Shown here: piece by piece, positions 16,016-25,967 of the stretch | How positions within the stretch are numbered: the stretch's first letter is position 1 | How the letters are laid out: the number at the start of each line of letters is the position of its first letter | Source of the DNA: Rhodococcus tukisamuensis NBRC 100609 | Lineage (GTDB): Bacteria > Actinomycetota > Actinomycetes > Mycobacteriales > Mycobacteriaceae | Length of the DNA stretch: 64,000 bases | Reading direction: 5' to 3' | NCBI RefSeq assembly: GCF_001894985.1 | Contig: NZ_BCXG01000021.1 | Location: 29,596 to 93,595, forward strand | Program-made: the position numbers and the translations under genes | The notes under the pieces: generated by a model | Seen by the model: only the letters and a program-made list of their open reading frames with translations | The model's database searches: none | Told to the model about the DNA's origin: nothing

Positions 16016-17014
16016 ATGTCCGCCCGCTCACTCCCGATCATCGATCTGGAGAACCTCGACGTCGACGCTCTCCGTGAGGTCACGCACGAGATCGGATTCT
16101 TCTACCTGACCGGTCACGGCATCGACCAGCAGCTCACCGACGACCTGATCGCCGCCGCCCGTGAGTTCTTCGCGCTGCCCGAGGCCGACAAACTCGAGAT
16201 CGAGAACAGCAACTCGCCGCACTTCCGCGGTTACACCCGCGTCGGCGGCGAGCGCACCCAGGGCTACATCGACTGGCGCGAGCAGCTCGACATCGGGCCC
16301 GAGCGCGCCGCGGTGGAGCCGATCGACCCGGCCCGCCCGTGGGACGTGCTGCACGGGCCCAACCTGTGGCCGGCCCGGGTCCCGCGGCTGCGCGACCTGG
16401 CGCTCGAGTGGTCGGCCCAGGCGCAGTCCGCGGGGCTCCGACTGATCAGCGGATGGGCGGTCTCGCTCGGCGCGCCCGCCGACTTCTTCGACGCCGCGTT
16501 CGCCGACCCCGATCCGCTGCTGAAGATCGCCCGCTACCCGGGCCACGACGGCTCGGTCACCGACCAGGGCGTCGGCAGCCACAAGGACGTCGGGGCGCTG
16601 ACCCTGCTGTACCCGGAGCCGGGCAGCGCCGGCTTCCAGGTGGAGACGGACGACGGCTGGCTGGACGTCGCACCGATCCCCGGACACCTGCTCGTCAACA
16701 TCGGCGAGCTGCTCGAGGTGGCCACCGGCGGCTACCTCAAGGCCACCGTGCACCGGGTGCTGCCGCCGGCCGCCGGCACCGACCGGGTCTCGCTGCCGTT
16801 CTTCCTCAACCCCGGCTACGACCAGGCCCTGCCGACGGTGCCGCTGTCGCCCGAACTCGCGGCCGAGGCCGCCGGCGTCGGACCCGACCAGCACGGCGGC
16901 ACCCTGCACGCCCGTTACGGACTCAACGCCCTCAAGTCGCGCCTGCGCGCGCACCCGAACGTCACCGAGCGGTACCACCGCGACCTGCTCGACCTGCCCG
17001 CCCTGCGCGGCTGA
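16016..17014 (+). CDS. 2-oxoglutarate/Fe(II)-type oxygenase (isopenicillin N synthase-like)
   Basis: A 332-residue soluble enzyme. The N-terminal DIOX_N-like region reads PIIDLENLDVDALREVTHEI, then GFFYLTGHGI. The catalytic double-stranded beta-helix has the iron-binding HKDVGALTLLY (H and D), the distal H in TVHRVLPP, and RVSLPFFLNPG, which carries the R-x-S typical of 2-oxoglutarate binding. It starts at ATG 16016 behind GGAAAGGA. It shares a sulfur-type leader with metQNI, so I infer that it oxidises a sulfur compound (for example a sulfonate or modified amino acid) taken up by that importer; the substrate is unproven. Confidence 0.87.
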   Translation: MSARSLPIIDLENLDVDALREVTHEIGFFYLTGHGIDQQLTDDLIAAAREFFALPEADKLEIENSNSPHFRGYTRVGGERTQGYIDWREQLDIGPERAAVEPIDPARPWDVLHGPNLWPARVPRLRDLALEWSAQAQSAGLRLISGWAVSLGAPADFFDAAFADPDPLLKIARYPGHDGSVTDQGVGSHKDVGALTLLYPEPGSAGFQVETDDGWLDVAPIPGHLLVNIGELLEVATGGYLKATVHRVLPPAAGTDRVSLPFFLNPGYDQALPTVPLSPELAAEAAGVGPDQHGGTLHARYGLNALKSRLRAHPNVTERYHRDLLDLPALRG

Positions 17015-17045
17015 CCCTCTCGACCCCACCGGAAGGTATCTCCCA

Positions 17046-17879
17046 ATGTTCTTGCGCCGCACCGCTGTTCTCTCCGCCGCCGCCCTGCTCACCGCCGGTC
17101 TCGCCGCCTGCTCCTCGGGCGGTGACGGGGAGAAGTTGGTGATCTCCGCGTCGAGCACGCCGCACGTCGAGATCCTCGAGCACATCGCCGACTCCGGCGC
17201 CCTCGGCGACGTCAAGCTCGACATCAAGCCCGTCACCGGCGAGATCGACCCCAACGAACTGCTCGTCGCCGGCGACGTGCAGGCCAACTACTTCCAGCAC
17301 GCCCCGTACCTCGCCGACTGGCAGAAGCAGAAGGGCGTCGACGACCTCGTCTCCGTCGCCGACGTGCACCTCGAGCCGATGGGCCTGTACTCCGAGAAGG
17401 TCACCGCCGTCGACCAGATCGTCGACGGGTCGACCATCGCCCTGCCCAAGGACACCACCAACTTCGCGCGCGGCCTGTACCTGCTCGAGTCGGCCAAGCT
17501 GATCGAGATGGACGTGCCGTTCGCCGACGCCGACCTGTCCGTCGTCACGCAGAAGAACATCAAGGCCAACCCGAAGAACCTGAAGTTCGTCGAGATCGAG
17601 CGCTCCCAGATCGCCCGCAACCTCGGCGACCCGCAGATCACCGCGGCCGTCATCAACTCGAACTACGCGATCGAGGCAGGCCTGGTCCCGGCCGACGACG
17701 CGCTGCTCTCCGAGAACGTCGAGAACAACCCGTTCGCGAACCTGCTCGTCGTTCGCGCTGCGACGGAGAACGACCCGGGCGTCAAGGCCCTCGCCGCCGC
17801 TCTCGTCTCCCCGGAGACCGCCGCCTGGATCCAGGAGAACTACCACGGTTCCGTCGTCCCGGTTCACGCGGCCAACTGA
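17046..17879 (+). CDS. metQ: MetQ-type substrate-binding lipoprotein
   Basis: A 277-residue lipoprotein with a signal peptide ending in the lipobox LTAGLAAC, so it is anchored outside the membrane. The mature part follows the NlpA/MetQ pattern: ISASSTPHVEILEHI, then QANYFQHAPYLADW and YSEKVTAVDQI. It should bind methionine or a related sulfur compound and deliver it to MetN-MetI. The gene ends at TGA 17877-17879, where the metN ATG overlaps by one base. An NlpA-family protein could bind another ligand, so methionine is the family default only. Confidence 0.9.
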   Translation: MFLRRTAVLSAAALLTAGLAACSSGGDGEKLVISASSTPHVEILEHIADSGALGDVKLDIKPVTGEIDPNELLVAGDVQANYFQHAPYLADWQKQKGVDDLVSVADVHLEPMGLYSEKVTAVDQIVDGSTIALPKDTTNFARGLYLLESAKLIEMDVPFADADLSVVTQKNIKANPKNLKFVEIERSQIARNLGDPQITAAVINSNYAIEAGLVPADDALLSENVENNPFANLLVVRAATENDPGVKALAAALVSPETAAWIQENYHGSVVPVHAAN

Positions 17880-18913
17880 TGATCGTCATCGAGAACCTGG
17901 TCAAGACCTACCCCGCCGCCGCCGGCGCGGGGGAGGTCTCGGCCCTGCGCGGCATCGACCTCGAGATCGCCGAGGGCGAGATCTTCGGCATCGTCGGGCC
18001 GTCGGGTGCGGGCAAGTCGACGCTGCTGCGGTGCCTGAACCTGCTCGAGAGCCCGACCAGCGGGCGCATCGTGCTCCGCGGCGACGACGTCTCGCAGCTG
18101 ACTGGCGCCGGCCAGCGGCAGGCGCGTCGCCGCATCGGCACCGTGTTCCAGCAGTTCAACCTGCTGCACTCGCGGACGGTGCGGGCGAACGTCGAGTTCC
18201 CGCTGGAGCTGGCCGGACTGGGCCGCACGCAGCGCCGGGCCCGCGCCGACGAGCTGATCGAGCTGGTCGGGCTGGCGGGCAAGGAGAAGGCCTTCCCCTC
18301 GCAGCTGTCCGGCGGCCAGCAGCAGCGGGTCGGCATCGCCCGCGCTCTCGCGTCGGAGCCAGACGTGCTGCTGTGCGACGAGGCGACCAGCGCCCTCGAC
18401 CCCGACACCACCGACCAGGTGCTGGACCTGCTGGCGGAGCTCAACGGCAGGATCGGCGTCACCGTTGTGCTCATCACCCACGAGCTGGGGGTGCTGCGCC
18501 GCATCTGCACGTCCGCCGCCCGGCTCGACGACGGCCGGATCGCCGAGACAGGCCGGATCCTCGACCTGGTCGGTACGCCCGGCTCGGTCCTGGGGTCGGC
18601 GATCGTCCCGGTCGGGGACGATCCGTCCGCGGGGGACGGCGCGGACACGGCGCTGGTCACGACGATCGGTGACGAGGCGCACGGGCCGTGGCTCGCCCAG
18701 CTCGTGCGCAAGCTCGACGTCGACATCTCGGTGGTCGGGGGTCGCGTGGAACAGGTCGCCGGCGTCACCGTCGGCCGGCTGCGTCTGCGCTTCGGCCCCG
18801 ACGTGAACCGGGCGGACGTCGCCGCGTTCGTGGACGCCCAGTCGGGTACCACCCTGGCCTGGGGCGAGGGACCGGAAACGATCGGCGCAGTGACGCAGGG
18901 AGCAACCGCATGA
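17879..18913 (+). CDS. metN: Methionine-type ABC importer ATP-binding protein
   Basis: A 344-residue ATPase with Walker A GPSGAGKST, Q-loop VFQQFNLLHSRTV, signature LSGGQQQRVGIARAL, Walker B VLLCDEATSALDP and switch histidine ITHELGVL. The C-terminal 75 residues form a NIL-like domain, which in MetN binds methionine and causes transinhibition. It overlaps metQ by one base and metI by four bases, so all three are coupled. Confidence 0.93.
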   Translation: MIVIENLVKTYPAAAGAGEVSALRGIDLEIAEGEIFGIVGPSGAGKSTLLRCLNLLESPTSGRIVLRGDDVSQLTGAGQRQARRRIGTVFQQFNLLHSRTVRANVEFPLELAGLGRTQRRARADELIELVGLAGKEKAFPSQLSGGQQQRVGIARALASEPDVLLCDEATSALDPDTTDQVLDLLAELNGRIGVTVVLITHELGVLRRICTSAARLDDGRIAETGRILDLVGTPGSVLGSAIVPVGDDPSAGDGADTALVTTIGDEAHGPWLAQLVRKLDVDISVVGGRVEQVAGVTVGRLRLRFGPDVNRADVAAFVDAQSGTTLAWGEGPETIGAVTQGATA

Positions 18914-19578
18914 ACAAGCTGACCTGGTTCGACTCGCTGCCCGAGGTGTGGGAGGCGACGCAGGAGACCCTCTACATGGTGTCGATCTCGTTCCTGCTCA
19001 CCGTGATCGGGGGGATCCTGCTCGGCGTGGTGCTGCACGTGACCTCGCCGAGCGGGCTGTGGCCGCAGCGCGCCGTCAACGGCGTGCTCGGCGCGATCGT
19101 CAACATCTTCCGGTCGCTGCCGTTCCTGATCCTGATGATCGCCCTGATCGGCGTCACCCGGCTGGTCGTCGGCACCGCGATCGGGCCGACCGCGGCGATC
19201 GTGCCGCTGACGATCGGCGCGATCCCGTTCTACGCGCGCGTGGTCGAGTCGTCGCTGCGCGAGGTCCCCGTCGGCCGCGTCGAGGCGGCGCAGGCGATGG
19301 GGGCGACCAACGGTCAGATCGTGCGCAAAGTGCTGCTGCCGGAGTCGGTTTCGTCGCTGGTGGCGGGCGCGACCCTGACCGTGGTGCTGCTCGTCGGGTA
19401 CTCGGCGATGGCCGGCGTCATCGGCGGCGGCGGGCTGGGCGACTTCGCGATCGTCTACGGCTACCAGCGGTTCAACACGCCGGTGCTGCTCGTTGCGGTC
19501 GTGGTGCTCATCGTGCTGGTGCAGATCCTGCAGTCCATCGGCGACGGCGTCGTGCGGGCGCTGGCCCACCGGCGCTGA
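18910..19578 (+). CDS. metI: Methionine-type ABC importer permease
   Basis: A 222-residue membrane protein with five to six helices. It has the coupling-helix segment VEAAQAMGATNGQIVRKVLL, which contacts the ATPase (EAA motif). The ATG at 18910 overlaps the metN stop (ATGA). It completes a full MetQNI importer. The gene is followed by a strong inverted repeat and converges on the mycothione reductase gene. Confidence 0.93.
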   Translation: MNKLTWFDSLPEVWEATQETLYMVSISFLLTVIGGILLGVVLHVTSPSGLWPQRAVNGVLGAIVNIFRSLPFLILMIALIGVTRLVVGTAIGPTAAIVPLTIGAIPFYARVVESSLREVPVGRVEAAQAMGATNGQIVRKVLLPESVSSLVAGATLTVVLLVGYSAMAGVIGGGGLGDFAIVYGYQRFNTPVLLVAVVVLIVLVQILQSIGDGVVRALAHRR

Positions 19579-19585
19579 CGCGCCC

Positions 19586-19625
19586 GTGCGTGGTTTTGGT
19601 GGTCGGAGCTACCAAAACCACGCAC
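19586..19625. terminator. Bidirectional terminator between metI and mtr
   Basis: A perfect 15-bp inverted repeat, GTGCGTGGTTTTGGT and its complement, surrounds a 10-base loop. The TTTT/AAAA inside the stem suits both strands. It sits between two convergent genes. Confidence 0.85.
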
Positions 19626-19626
19626 A

Positions 19627-19643
19627 GGCGGCGGAGCCGCCTA
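19627..19643 (-). repeat. Stop-codon hairpin copy 2
   Basis: On the minus strand the mtr stop reads TAGGCGGCTCCGCCGCC, identical to the element at the acyl-CoA ligase stop near 4060. Confidence 0.55.
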
Positions 19644-21011
19644 CAGGCCGAGGAGGGCGTTCTCGACGACCTCGGCCAGCGCCGGGTGGATCCAGTACTG
19701 GCCGCGGGCCATGTCCTGGGCACTGAGGCCGAACGACATCGCCTGGATCAGCGGCTGGATCACCGTCGACGCCTGCGCGCCGATGATGTGCGCGCCGAGC
19801 AGCCGTCCGGTGCCGCGCTCGGCGATCACCTTGCACAGTCCCTCGGTGTCCTCCATCGCCCATCCGTAGGCGACGTCCGAGTAGCTCTGTACCTTCACGG
19901 AGATGTCGAGGCCCTGCTCGCGGGCCTGCTCCTCGGTGAGCCCGACGTCCGCGATCTGCGGGTCGGTGAACACCGCGGCCGGCACGAACCGGTGATCGGT
20001 TTCGACCAGGTCGGCGTCCTCGGCCCACGCGCCGCGCAGCAGGTTCTCCTGCACCACCCGCGCCTCGTGGTTGGCGACGTGCTTGAGCTGGTAGGGCGAG
20101 GACACGTCGCCGAGCGCGAACACCCCCTCGGCGGTGGTGCGCTGGTACCGGTCGACCACGATGCGGCCGGTCTCGTCGACGTCGATGCCCGCCGTGTCGG
20201 CGCCGAGCCGGTCCCCGTTCGGGGCGCGGCCCACCGCGACGAGCAGGGCGTCGCCGGCGACCCGGCTGCCGTCCGCCAGCTCGATCTCCACGGAGTCGCC
20301 GTCGCCGCGCACCGACGCGACCGGGTGCCCGAGGCGCACGTCCCACTTGGCGTGGGCCAGTTCGGTGAACCGGTCGGAGATGTCGCGGTCGAGGTGGCGG
20401 AGCAGGCGGTCGCCGCGGCCGATGATCGACACCCGGCTGCCCAGCGCGGAGAAGACGTGCGCGAACTCGGCGCCGATGAAGCCGGAACCCAGGATCACCA
20501 GGTGTTCGGGCAGTTCCGGCAGCCGCATGATGTCGTCGTTGGTGTAGTACCGGACGCCGCTGTCGCGCACCTCGGCGGGGATGATCGGCCGCGACCCGGC
20601 GGCGATCACGACCTGGTCGGCGGTGATCACCTCGCCGGTCCCGGTGTCGATCCGGCGCGGTCCGACGAACCGGGCGTGGCCGGAGTACACGGTGGTGTTG
20701 GGGCTCTCGTCCCGCCGGTACCGCATGCCGCCCGCCGAGATCGGGTCGATCCGGTCGAACACCCGGGCCACGATGTCCGGCCAGCGCACCTTGTCCACGT
20801 GCGCGTCCACGCCGTACCGGCCGGCGTGCTCGACGGTCCGCGCGACGTCCGCGGCGTAGACGAACATCTTGGTGGGGATGCACCCGACGTTCAGGCAGGT
20901 GCCGCCGAAGACGCCGTCCTCGAGGATCGCCACCTGCAGGTCCGCGAACCGGTCGTCGAGGATGGTGTTGCCGGAGCCGGATCCGATGATCGCGAGGTCG
21001 TAGTGGGTCAT
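19641..21011 (-). CDS. mtr: Mycothione reductase
   Basis: A 456-residue FAD/NADPH disulfide reductase that keeps mycothiol, the actinobacterial thiol, reduced. It starts [15 protein letters not shown] (FAD site). It has the redox-active cysteines C39 and C44 in GGTCLNVGC, the NADPH-binding [13 protein letters not shown], and the C-terminal base-pair region [14 protein letters not shown]. Length and motifs match the M. tuberculosis enzyme (459 residues). It is downstream of the Rv2854-like hydrolase gene, with ATGA overlap. A dihydrolipoamide dehydrogenase-like enzyme is the only real alternative and is less likely given the IIGSGSGN start. Confidence 0.93.
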   Translation of the reverse strand: MTHYDLAIIGSGSGNTILDDRFADLQVAILEDGVFGGTCLNVGCIPTKMFVYAADVARTVEHAGRYGVDAHVDKVRWPDIVARVFDRIDPISAGGMRYRRDESPNTTVYSGHARFVGPRRIDTGTGEVITADQVVIAAGSRPIIPAEVRDSGVRYYTNDDIMRLPELPEHLVILGSGFIGAEFAHVFSALGSRVSIIGRGDRLLRHLDRDISDRFTELAHAKWDVRLGHPVASVRGDGDSVEIELADGSRVAGDALLVAVGRAPNGDRLGADTAGIDVDETGRIVVDRYQRTTAEGVFALGDVSSPYQLKHVANHEARVVQENLLRGAWAEDADLVETDHRFVPAAVFTDPQIADVGLTEEQAREQGLDISVKVQSYSDVAYGWAMEDTEGLCKVIAERGTGRLLGAHIIGAQASTVIQPLIQAMSFGLSAQDMARGQYWIHPALAEVVENALLGL

Positions 21012-22036
21012 CGCAGGTGCCCGTTCAGCCAGTCGAGCCACTGGTCCAGTTCGGTGAAGGCCTGCTTGCGCGGCGCCTCGGTGGACAGGAAGACGTCGTG
21101 CCGTGCGCCCTCGATCGGGACGATGGTGGTCCGGTCGCCCAGACACCCTGCCCACCGGGCGATCTGCGTCACGTCGAGCACCAGGTCCGCCGCGTCGGAC
21201 TTGTCCGTGTACTTGCGCGAGACGTGGGATTCCTTGGACCGCAGGATGAGTGAGGGCACACCGACGTCCAGGCCGCGGTGCAGGCGGGCGTGCCCGGCCC
21301 GGATCGCGCGCAGCCAGCCGAAGGTCACCGGGAATCCGCTGAGCGGCTTCCACTCCAGGTTGTAGTCCCACTCGCCACTCGAGTCGCGGTGCAGGCTGCG
21401 GCCGTAGACGTCCGAGAGCGGCTGGCCGACCGTGAGCTTGTCCCGGACCCGGCCGATCGCGTCCACCGCGACCGTCCCGACGCTGCGCAGGTACGACGGG
21501 CCCTGCAGGTCGAACCAGGGGCTGTTGAGGACCATGCCGGTCACCCCGGCACCCGCCACGCCCGCGGGCCGGGCCCGCACCCGGTCCATCCACAGCGGCA
21601 CGATCAGGCCGCCGGTCGAGTGCGCCACGAGCAGGACGGAGCCCTCGCCGGTCCCGGCGGCGTCCGCGTCGCCGCCGACCTCGGCACGCACGATCTCCAG
21701 CGCCCGGTCGAGCTCCTGGTCGTAGGACGTGAGGTCGGTCACAAAATGTGGGGTCTGGCCGGGGCGAAGTGAACGGCCGCACTTGCGCAGGTCGAGCGCG
21801 AAGAACGCGTATCCTTGCTCGTGGAAGTGCTCTGCCAGGTGTTCCTGGAAGAAGTAGTCGGTGAATCCGTGGACGTACAGGACCGCGCGGCCGTGCTCCG
21901 CCGCGGAAGGTCCTTGTGGGGGGTGGTACCGGACCAGGGTGGCCTCGACCGTGCCCTCGCCGTCCGGATCGTTCCCGAGGGGGATGCTGCATTGCTGGTA
22001 GGCGTCGCCGAGGACGTCCGGAGCCCATGTAGTCAC
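21008..22036 (-). CDS. Alpha/beta hydrolase (Rv2854-like, serine lipase type)
   Basis: A 342-residue hydrolase with [20 protein letters not shown] (oxyanion region), the nucleophile motif [15 protein letters not shown] and a C-terminal histidine in [11 protein letters not shown]. The fold resembles monoglyceride lipases/lysophospholipases. The GTG at 22036 is preceded eight bases earlier by TAACAT, so the transcript is probably leaderless. It is coupled to mtr by a 4-base overlap, as in M. tuberculosis. The substrate is unknown. Confidence 0.85.
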   Translation of the reverse strand: MTTWAPDVLGDAYQQCSIPLGNDPDGEGTVEATLVRYHPPQGPSAAEHGRAVLYVHGFTDYFFQEHLAEHFHEQGYAFFALDLRKCGRSLRPGQTPHFVTDLTSYDQELDRALEIVRAEVGGDADAAGTGEGSVLLVAHSTGGLIVPLWMDRVRARPAGVAGAGVTGMVLNSPWFDLQGPSYLRSVGTVAVDAIGRVRDKLTVGQPLSDVYGRSLHRDSSGEWDYNLEWKPLSGFPVTFGWLRAIRAGHARLHRGLDVGVPSLILRSKESHVSRKYTDKSDAADLVLDVTQIARWAGCLGDRTTIVPIEGARHDVFLSTEAPRKQAFTELDQWLDWLNGHLR

Positions 22037-22044
22037 AGATCACA

Positions 22045-22050
22045 ATGTTA
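22045..22050 (-). promoter_or_regulatory. Probable -10 element for leaderless hydrolase-mtr mRNA
   Basis: On the minus strand TAACAT lies eight bases before the GTG at 22036, with no ribosome site between. Confidence 0.45.
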
Positions 22051-22179
22051 GTGGGCTGGTATCCGGTCCGCAGTGGCGCACAATTGGGTGGGGTCATCGG
22101 CGTACTTATGCGCGGGTAACCTATCGGCTGCAGTCGGCGCGACTGCCCACTGCCAATGGACAAGGAAGTCGATTTTCCA

Positions 22180-23694
22180 GTGTCAGACAATAATGCGGTA
22201 GAGACCAAGACCGACGTAGTGCTCGTAGGTGCGGGCATCATGAGTGCCACCCTCGGGGCGCTCCTGCGACAGCTGCAGCCGGACTGGTCCATCAGTGTGT
22301 TCGAGCGGCTCGACGCCGCGGCCGCGGAGAGCAGCGACCCGTGGAACAACGCGGGCACCGGGCACTCCGCACTGTGCGAGCTCAACTACACGCCCGAGAA
22401 CAAGGACGGCTCCGTCGACATCGCCAAGGCGATCAACGTCAACGAGCAGTTCCAGGTCTCGCGGCAGTTCTGGGCGCACGCGCTCGAGAACGGTGTGCTC
22501 ACCGAGGCACGGGAGTTCGTCAACCCGATCCCGCACGTGAGCTTCGTGCACGGCGCGGACAACGTGAAGTACCTGCGCAAGCGCTACGACGCGCTCGCCG
22601 GGCACCCGCTGTTCGCGGGCATGGAGTACACCGAGAGCCCCGACGAGTTCGCCCGTCGCCTGCCGCTGATGGCCAAGGGTCGCGACTTCTCCGAGCCGGT
22701 CGCGCTGAACTGGTCCGACGGTGGCACCGACGTCGACTTCGGCGCGCTCACCAAGCAGCTGCTCAACCACGTCGCGTCCTCCGGTGGCACCGTCCACTTC
22801 GGGCACGAGGTGACGGGGATCTCGAAGCAGTCCGACGGCAGCTGGACGCTCAAGGTGCACAACCGTCGCACCCGCGCGAGCAAGACCGTCAACGCCAAGT
22901 TCGTCTTCGTCGGCGCCGGCGGCGGCGCCCTGCACCTGCTGCAGAAGTCCGGTATCGCCGAGGCCAAGGGCTTCGGCGGGTTCCCGGTCAGCGGTGCGTT
23001 CCTGCGCTGCACCAACCCGGAGCTGATCGACCAGCACCGCGCGAAGGTGTACGGCAAGGCCGCGGTCGGCGCCCCGCCGATGTCGGTTCCGCACCTCGAC
23101 ACCCGGGTGATCAACGGCAAGCCGGGACTGCTGTTCGGCCCCTACGCCGGCTGGTCGCCGAAGTTCCTCAAGCAGGGCCGGCTCACCGACCTGCCCGGGT
23201 CGATCAAGCCGAACAACCTGTTCTCGATGCTCGGCGTGGGTCTGACCGAGTTGGGCCTGACCAAGTACCTGATCTCTGAGCTGCTGCAGTCGCCGGAGGA
23301 CCGGATCGGCACGCTCGGCGAGTTCGTCCCCGAGGCGCAGGGCAAGGACTGGGAGCTGATCACCGCCGGCCAGCGCGTGCAGGTGATCCGCCGCAAGGGC
23401 AAGGGCGGCGTGCTCGAGTTCGGCACCGCCGTCGTCACCGCCGGCGACGGCTCCATCGCCGGCCTGCTCGGCGCGTCCCCGGGCGCCTCGACCGCGGTCC
23501 CCGCGATGATCGACGTACTGCAGCGCTGCTTCGGCGACAAGTTCGCCTCCTGGGAGCCGAAGCTCAAGCAGATGGTGCCCTCGCTCGGCGTCAAGCTGTC
23601 GGACAACGAGGCGCTCTTCCGTGAGGTCTGGGACTGGACGAACCGCGTCCTCGAACTGGGCACCGACGAGATGGCCACCGCCGTCACCGCCTGA
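22180..23694 (+). CDS. mqo: Malate:quinone oxidoreductase
   Basis: A 504-residue peripheral membrane flavoprotein that oxidises malate to oxaloacetate and passes electrons to the quinone pool. The N-terminal FAD site is [20 protein letters not shown]. Other family marks are [38 protein letters not shown] and the C-terminal [19 protein letters not shown] chose GTG 22180 ([10 protein letters not shown]) because AAGGAAG lies 11 bases before it, while the ATG at 22156 has no ribosome site. Length is normal for the family. A strong hairpin follows the stop. Confidence 0.95.
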   Translation: MSDNNAVETKTDVVLVGAGIMSATLGALLRQLQPDWSISVFERLDAAAAESSDPWNNAGTGHSALCELNYTPENKDGSVDIAKAINVNEQFQVSRQFWAHALENGVLTEAREFVNPIPHVSFVHGADNVKYLRKRYDALAGHPLFAGMEYTESPDEFARRLPLMAKGRDFSEPVALNWSDGGTDVDFGALTKQLLNHVASSGGTVHFGHEVTGISKQSDGSWTLKVHNRRTRASKTVNAKFVFVGAGGGALHLLQKSGIAEAKGFGGFPVSGAFLRCTNPELIDQHRAKVYGKAAVGAPPMSVPHLDTRVINGKPGLLFGPYAGWSPKFLKQGRLTDLPGSIKPNNLFSMLGVGLTELGLTKYLISELLQSPEDRIGTLGEFVPEAQGKDWELITAGQRVQVIRRKGKGGVLEFGTAVVTAGDGSIAGLLGASPGASTAVPAMIDVLQRCFGDKFASWEPKLKQMVPSLGVKLSDNEALFREVWDWTNRVLELGTDEMATAVTA

Positions 23695-23711
23695 CGTACA
23701 CAGCTCTGCCG

Positions 23712-23758
23712 CTCGTGCGCGGTCGACGGGTCTCACCGGCCCGTCGGCCGCGCACGAG
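23712..23758 (+). terminator. Terminator after mqo
   Basis: A long inverted repeat has arms CTCGTGCGCGG-T-CGACGGG and the matching complement ending in CCGCGCACGAG, with one mismatch and a 9-base loop. It separates mqo from the cobalamin operon promoter. Confidence 0.8.
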
Positions 23759-23776
23759 TGCGTTGTGGGCACGGGC

Positions 23777-23782
23777 TAGAGT
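23777..23782 (+). promoter_or_regulatory. Probable -10 element for riboswitch transcript
   Basis: TAGAGT matches TAnnnT and lies just upstream of the start of the cobalamin riboswitch fold. Confidence 0.4.
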
Positions 23783-23789
23783 CGTCACC

Positions 23790-23915
23790 ACAACATCTCG
23801 TTCGCTGCCGTGGGGAATCCTGTGTGAATCAGGTACGGTCCCGCCACTGTGACGGTTCGTCGGCCCACGCACCGAACCGGAGTCAGATCACCGCGGCCGC
23901 GACGCATCTCGTCCG
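23790..23915 (+). promoter_or_regulatory. Cobalamin riboswitch
   Basis: The region carries the conserved blocks of the adenosylcobalamin aptamer in order: GGGGAATCCTGTGTGAATC, then GGTCCCGCCACTGTGA, then the B12-box-like GGAGTCAGATCACC. It precedes a chelatase-cobO-cobB-cobE-cysG operon, so it should shut the operon down when cobalamin is plentiful. The ribosome site GAAGGGA at 23941 lies close downstream, which would suit translational control (inference). The boundaries are approximate. Confidence 0.88.
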
Positions 23916-23955
23916 ACTCCCGGCGCGGAAACCGGGCAGTGAAGGGAATTACGCT

Positions 23956-25938
23956 GTGGCACAAACCGGTTCAGGTATCGACCCGGGCTTCCCGTTCAGT
24001 GCGATCGTCGGTCAGGACCAGCTGCGGCTGGCCCTGACGCTGTGCGCGGTGCACCCCGGCATCGGCGGTGTGCTGGTGCGGGGGGAGAAGGGCACCGCCA
24101 AGTCGACGGTGGTGCGGGCGCTCGCCGCGCTGCTGCCCCCGGTCGACGACGGGCGGCCCGCCCGGCTGGTGGAACTGCCCGTCGGCGCCACCGAGGACCG
24201 GGTGGTCGGGTCGCTGGACCTCGAGAAGGTGCTGCGCGACGGCGAACGCGCCTTCCAGCCGGGGCTGCTCGCCGCCGCCCACGACGGTGTCCTCTACGTC
24301 GACGAGGTGAACCTGCTGCACGACCACCTGGTGGACGTGCTGCTCGACGCCGCCGCGATGGGCCGCGTGCACATCGAGCGCGACGGCGTCTCGCACTCGC
24401 ACCCCGCCCGCTTCGTCCTGGTCGGCACCATGAACCCGGAGGAGGGCGAACTCCGCCCGCAGCTCCTCGACCGCTTCGGGCTGGCCGTGGACGTCGCGGC
24501 CTCCCGCGACGTCGACACCCGCATGCAGGTGGTCCGTCGCCGGCTCGACTTCGAGGCGGACCCCGGCGGGTTCGCCGGCCGGTACGCGGAGCAGGACGCC
24601 GCCCTGGCGCGCCGGATCGCCGCCGCCCGCGCCGCCCTGCCCGCCGTCGCGCTCAGCGACACCGAGCTGCGCCGCATCGCCGCGCTCTGCGCGTCCTTCG
24701 ACGTGGACGGCATGCGCGCCGACCTGGTGCTCGCGCGCACCGCGACCGCGCACGCCGCCTGGCGCGGCGCCGACGCCGTCGCCGAGGAGGACGTGCGGGT
24801 GGCCGCCGAACTGACGCTGCCGCACCGGCGTCGCCGCGACCCGTTCGACGAGCCCGGGCTGGACCCGCAGCAGCTCGAGGACGCGATGCGCGACGCCGCG
24901 GAGCAGGCTGGCCGGCCCGACCCGGACCCCGAGCCGGACCCCGATCCGGACGGCCCCGGCGGCGCGCCCGTGCCCGACGAGACGCCGACGCCCCCCGACG
25001 GACAGGCCCCCGAAACGCCCGCCGCCGATGCCCCTGCCCCCGAGGCCCCCGCGCCCGCCGAGACGGCCCCCGACGAGGCGCCCGCACGCAGCGGACCGGG
25101 GCCGGCGCCGCAGCGGCAGGCCGGCGCGCCGTCGGCCCAGTTCCGCACCCGGCTGCTGCAGATCCCCGGCGTCGGCGAGGGCGCGCCCGGCCGCCGCTCC
25201 CGGTCGCGGTCCCCGCAGGGCCGCACCGTCCGCTCCACCTCCGAGCGCGGGCACGGGCTGCACCTGGTCGGCACCCTGTTCGCCGCCGCCGAGCACCAGG
25301 TGGTGCGTGGCCGGACGACGGGCCGAATGAAGTTGGCGCCCAGTGACATCCGGGGCGCACACCGCGAGGGCCGCGAGGGCAACCTGGTGCTCTTCGTGGT
25401 CGACGCGTCCGGCTCGATGGCCGCCCGGGACCGGCTCTCCGCGGTCACCGGCGCCATCGTCTCGCTGCTGCGCGACGCCTACCAGCGCCGCGACAAGGTC
25501 GCCGTGATCACCGTCCGCGGCAGCTCCGCGGAGCTGGTGCTGCCGCCCACCTCGTCGGTGGACGTCGCGGTCCGGCGGCTGGCGTCGTTGCGCACCGGCG
25601 GCAAGACCCCGCTGGCGCAGGGATTCCTGGAGGCCCGCAGGGTCGTGCTCCGGGAGAAGGTCCGGGACCCGCAACGACGCGCCCTGGTGGTGGCGCTGAC
25701 CGACGGCCGCGCCACCGGCGGCGTCGACCCGGTCCAGCGCGCGAAGGTCGCCGCCGGCCTGCTCGCCGACGCGTCGGTCGCCTCGGTGGTCGTCGACTGC
25801 GAGTCCGGGATGATCCGGCTCGGGCTGGCCCGCGAGCTCGCGACGGCGCTGCGCGGCGCGTACGTCCGGCTCGACGAGCTGTCGGCAGAGCAGGTGGCCG
25901 GCGTGGTGCGCGCCGGCACGTCCAAGTTCGCGGCCTGA
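23956..25938 (+). CDS. Magnesium/cobalt chelatase subunit, fused ChlI-ChlD type
   Basis: A 660-residue AAA+ protein joined to a von Willebrand A domain, homologous to Rv2850c. Walker A is [10 protein letters not shown] (G43-S50) and Walker B is [16 protein letters not shown]. Residues about 320-410 are a Pro/Asp/Ala-rich acidic linker. The VWA domain has the metal-binding DASGS at 483-487. In the class I chelatase scheme it would power metal insertion by a large CobN/ChlH subunit, here cobaltochelatase given the B12 riboswitch and cob neighbours. The GTG start at 23956 follows GAAGGGA. No CobN gene lies in this window. Confidence 0.9.
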   Translation: MAQTGSGIDPGFPFSAIVGQDQLRLALTLCAVHPGIGGVLVRGEKGTAKSTVVRALAALLPPVDDGRPARLVELPVGATEDRVVGSLDLEKVLRDGERAFQPGLLAAAHDGVLYVDEVNLLHDHLVDVLLDAAAMGRVHIERDGVSHSHPARFVLVGTMNPEEGELRPQLLDRFGLAVDVAASRDVDTRMQVVRRRLDFEADPGGFAGRYAEQDAALARRIAAARAALPAVALSDTELRRIAALCASFDVDGMRADLVLARTATAHAAWRGADAVAEEDVRVAAELTLPHRRRRDPFDEPGLDPQQLEDAMRDAAEQAGRPDPDPEPDPDPDGPGGAPVPDETPTPPDGQAPETPAADAPAPEAPAPAETAPDEAPARSGPGPAPQRQAGAPSAQFRTRLLQIPGVGEGAPGRRSRSRSPQGRTVRSTSERGHGLHLVGTLFAAAEHQVVRGRTTGRMKLAPSDIRGAHREGREGNLVLFVVDASGSMAARDRLSAVTGAIVSLLRDAYQRRDKVAVITVRGSSAELVLPPTSSVDVAVRRLASLRTGGKTPLAQGFLEARRVVLREKVRDPQRRALVVALTDGRATGGVDPVQRAKVAAGLLADASVASVVVDCESGMIRLGLARELATALRGAYVRLDELSAEQVAGVVRAGTSKFAA

Positions 25939-25967
25939 GTTCGGCCGGAAGAGAAGGAGTCGTCACG

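Noticed and set aside
24042..25346. A 434-codon plus-strand frame inside the chelatase gene
   Set aside because: Arg/Pro/Ala-rich composition in an alternative frame of a clear AAA+/VWA gene; a shadow frame.
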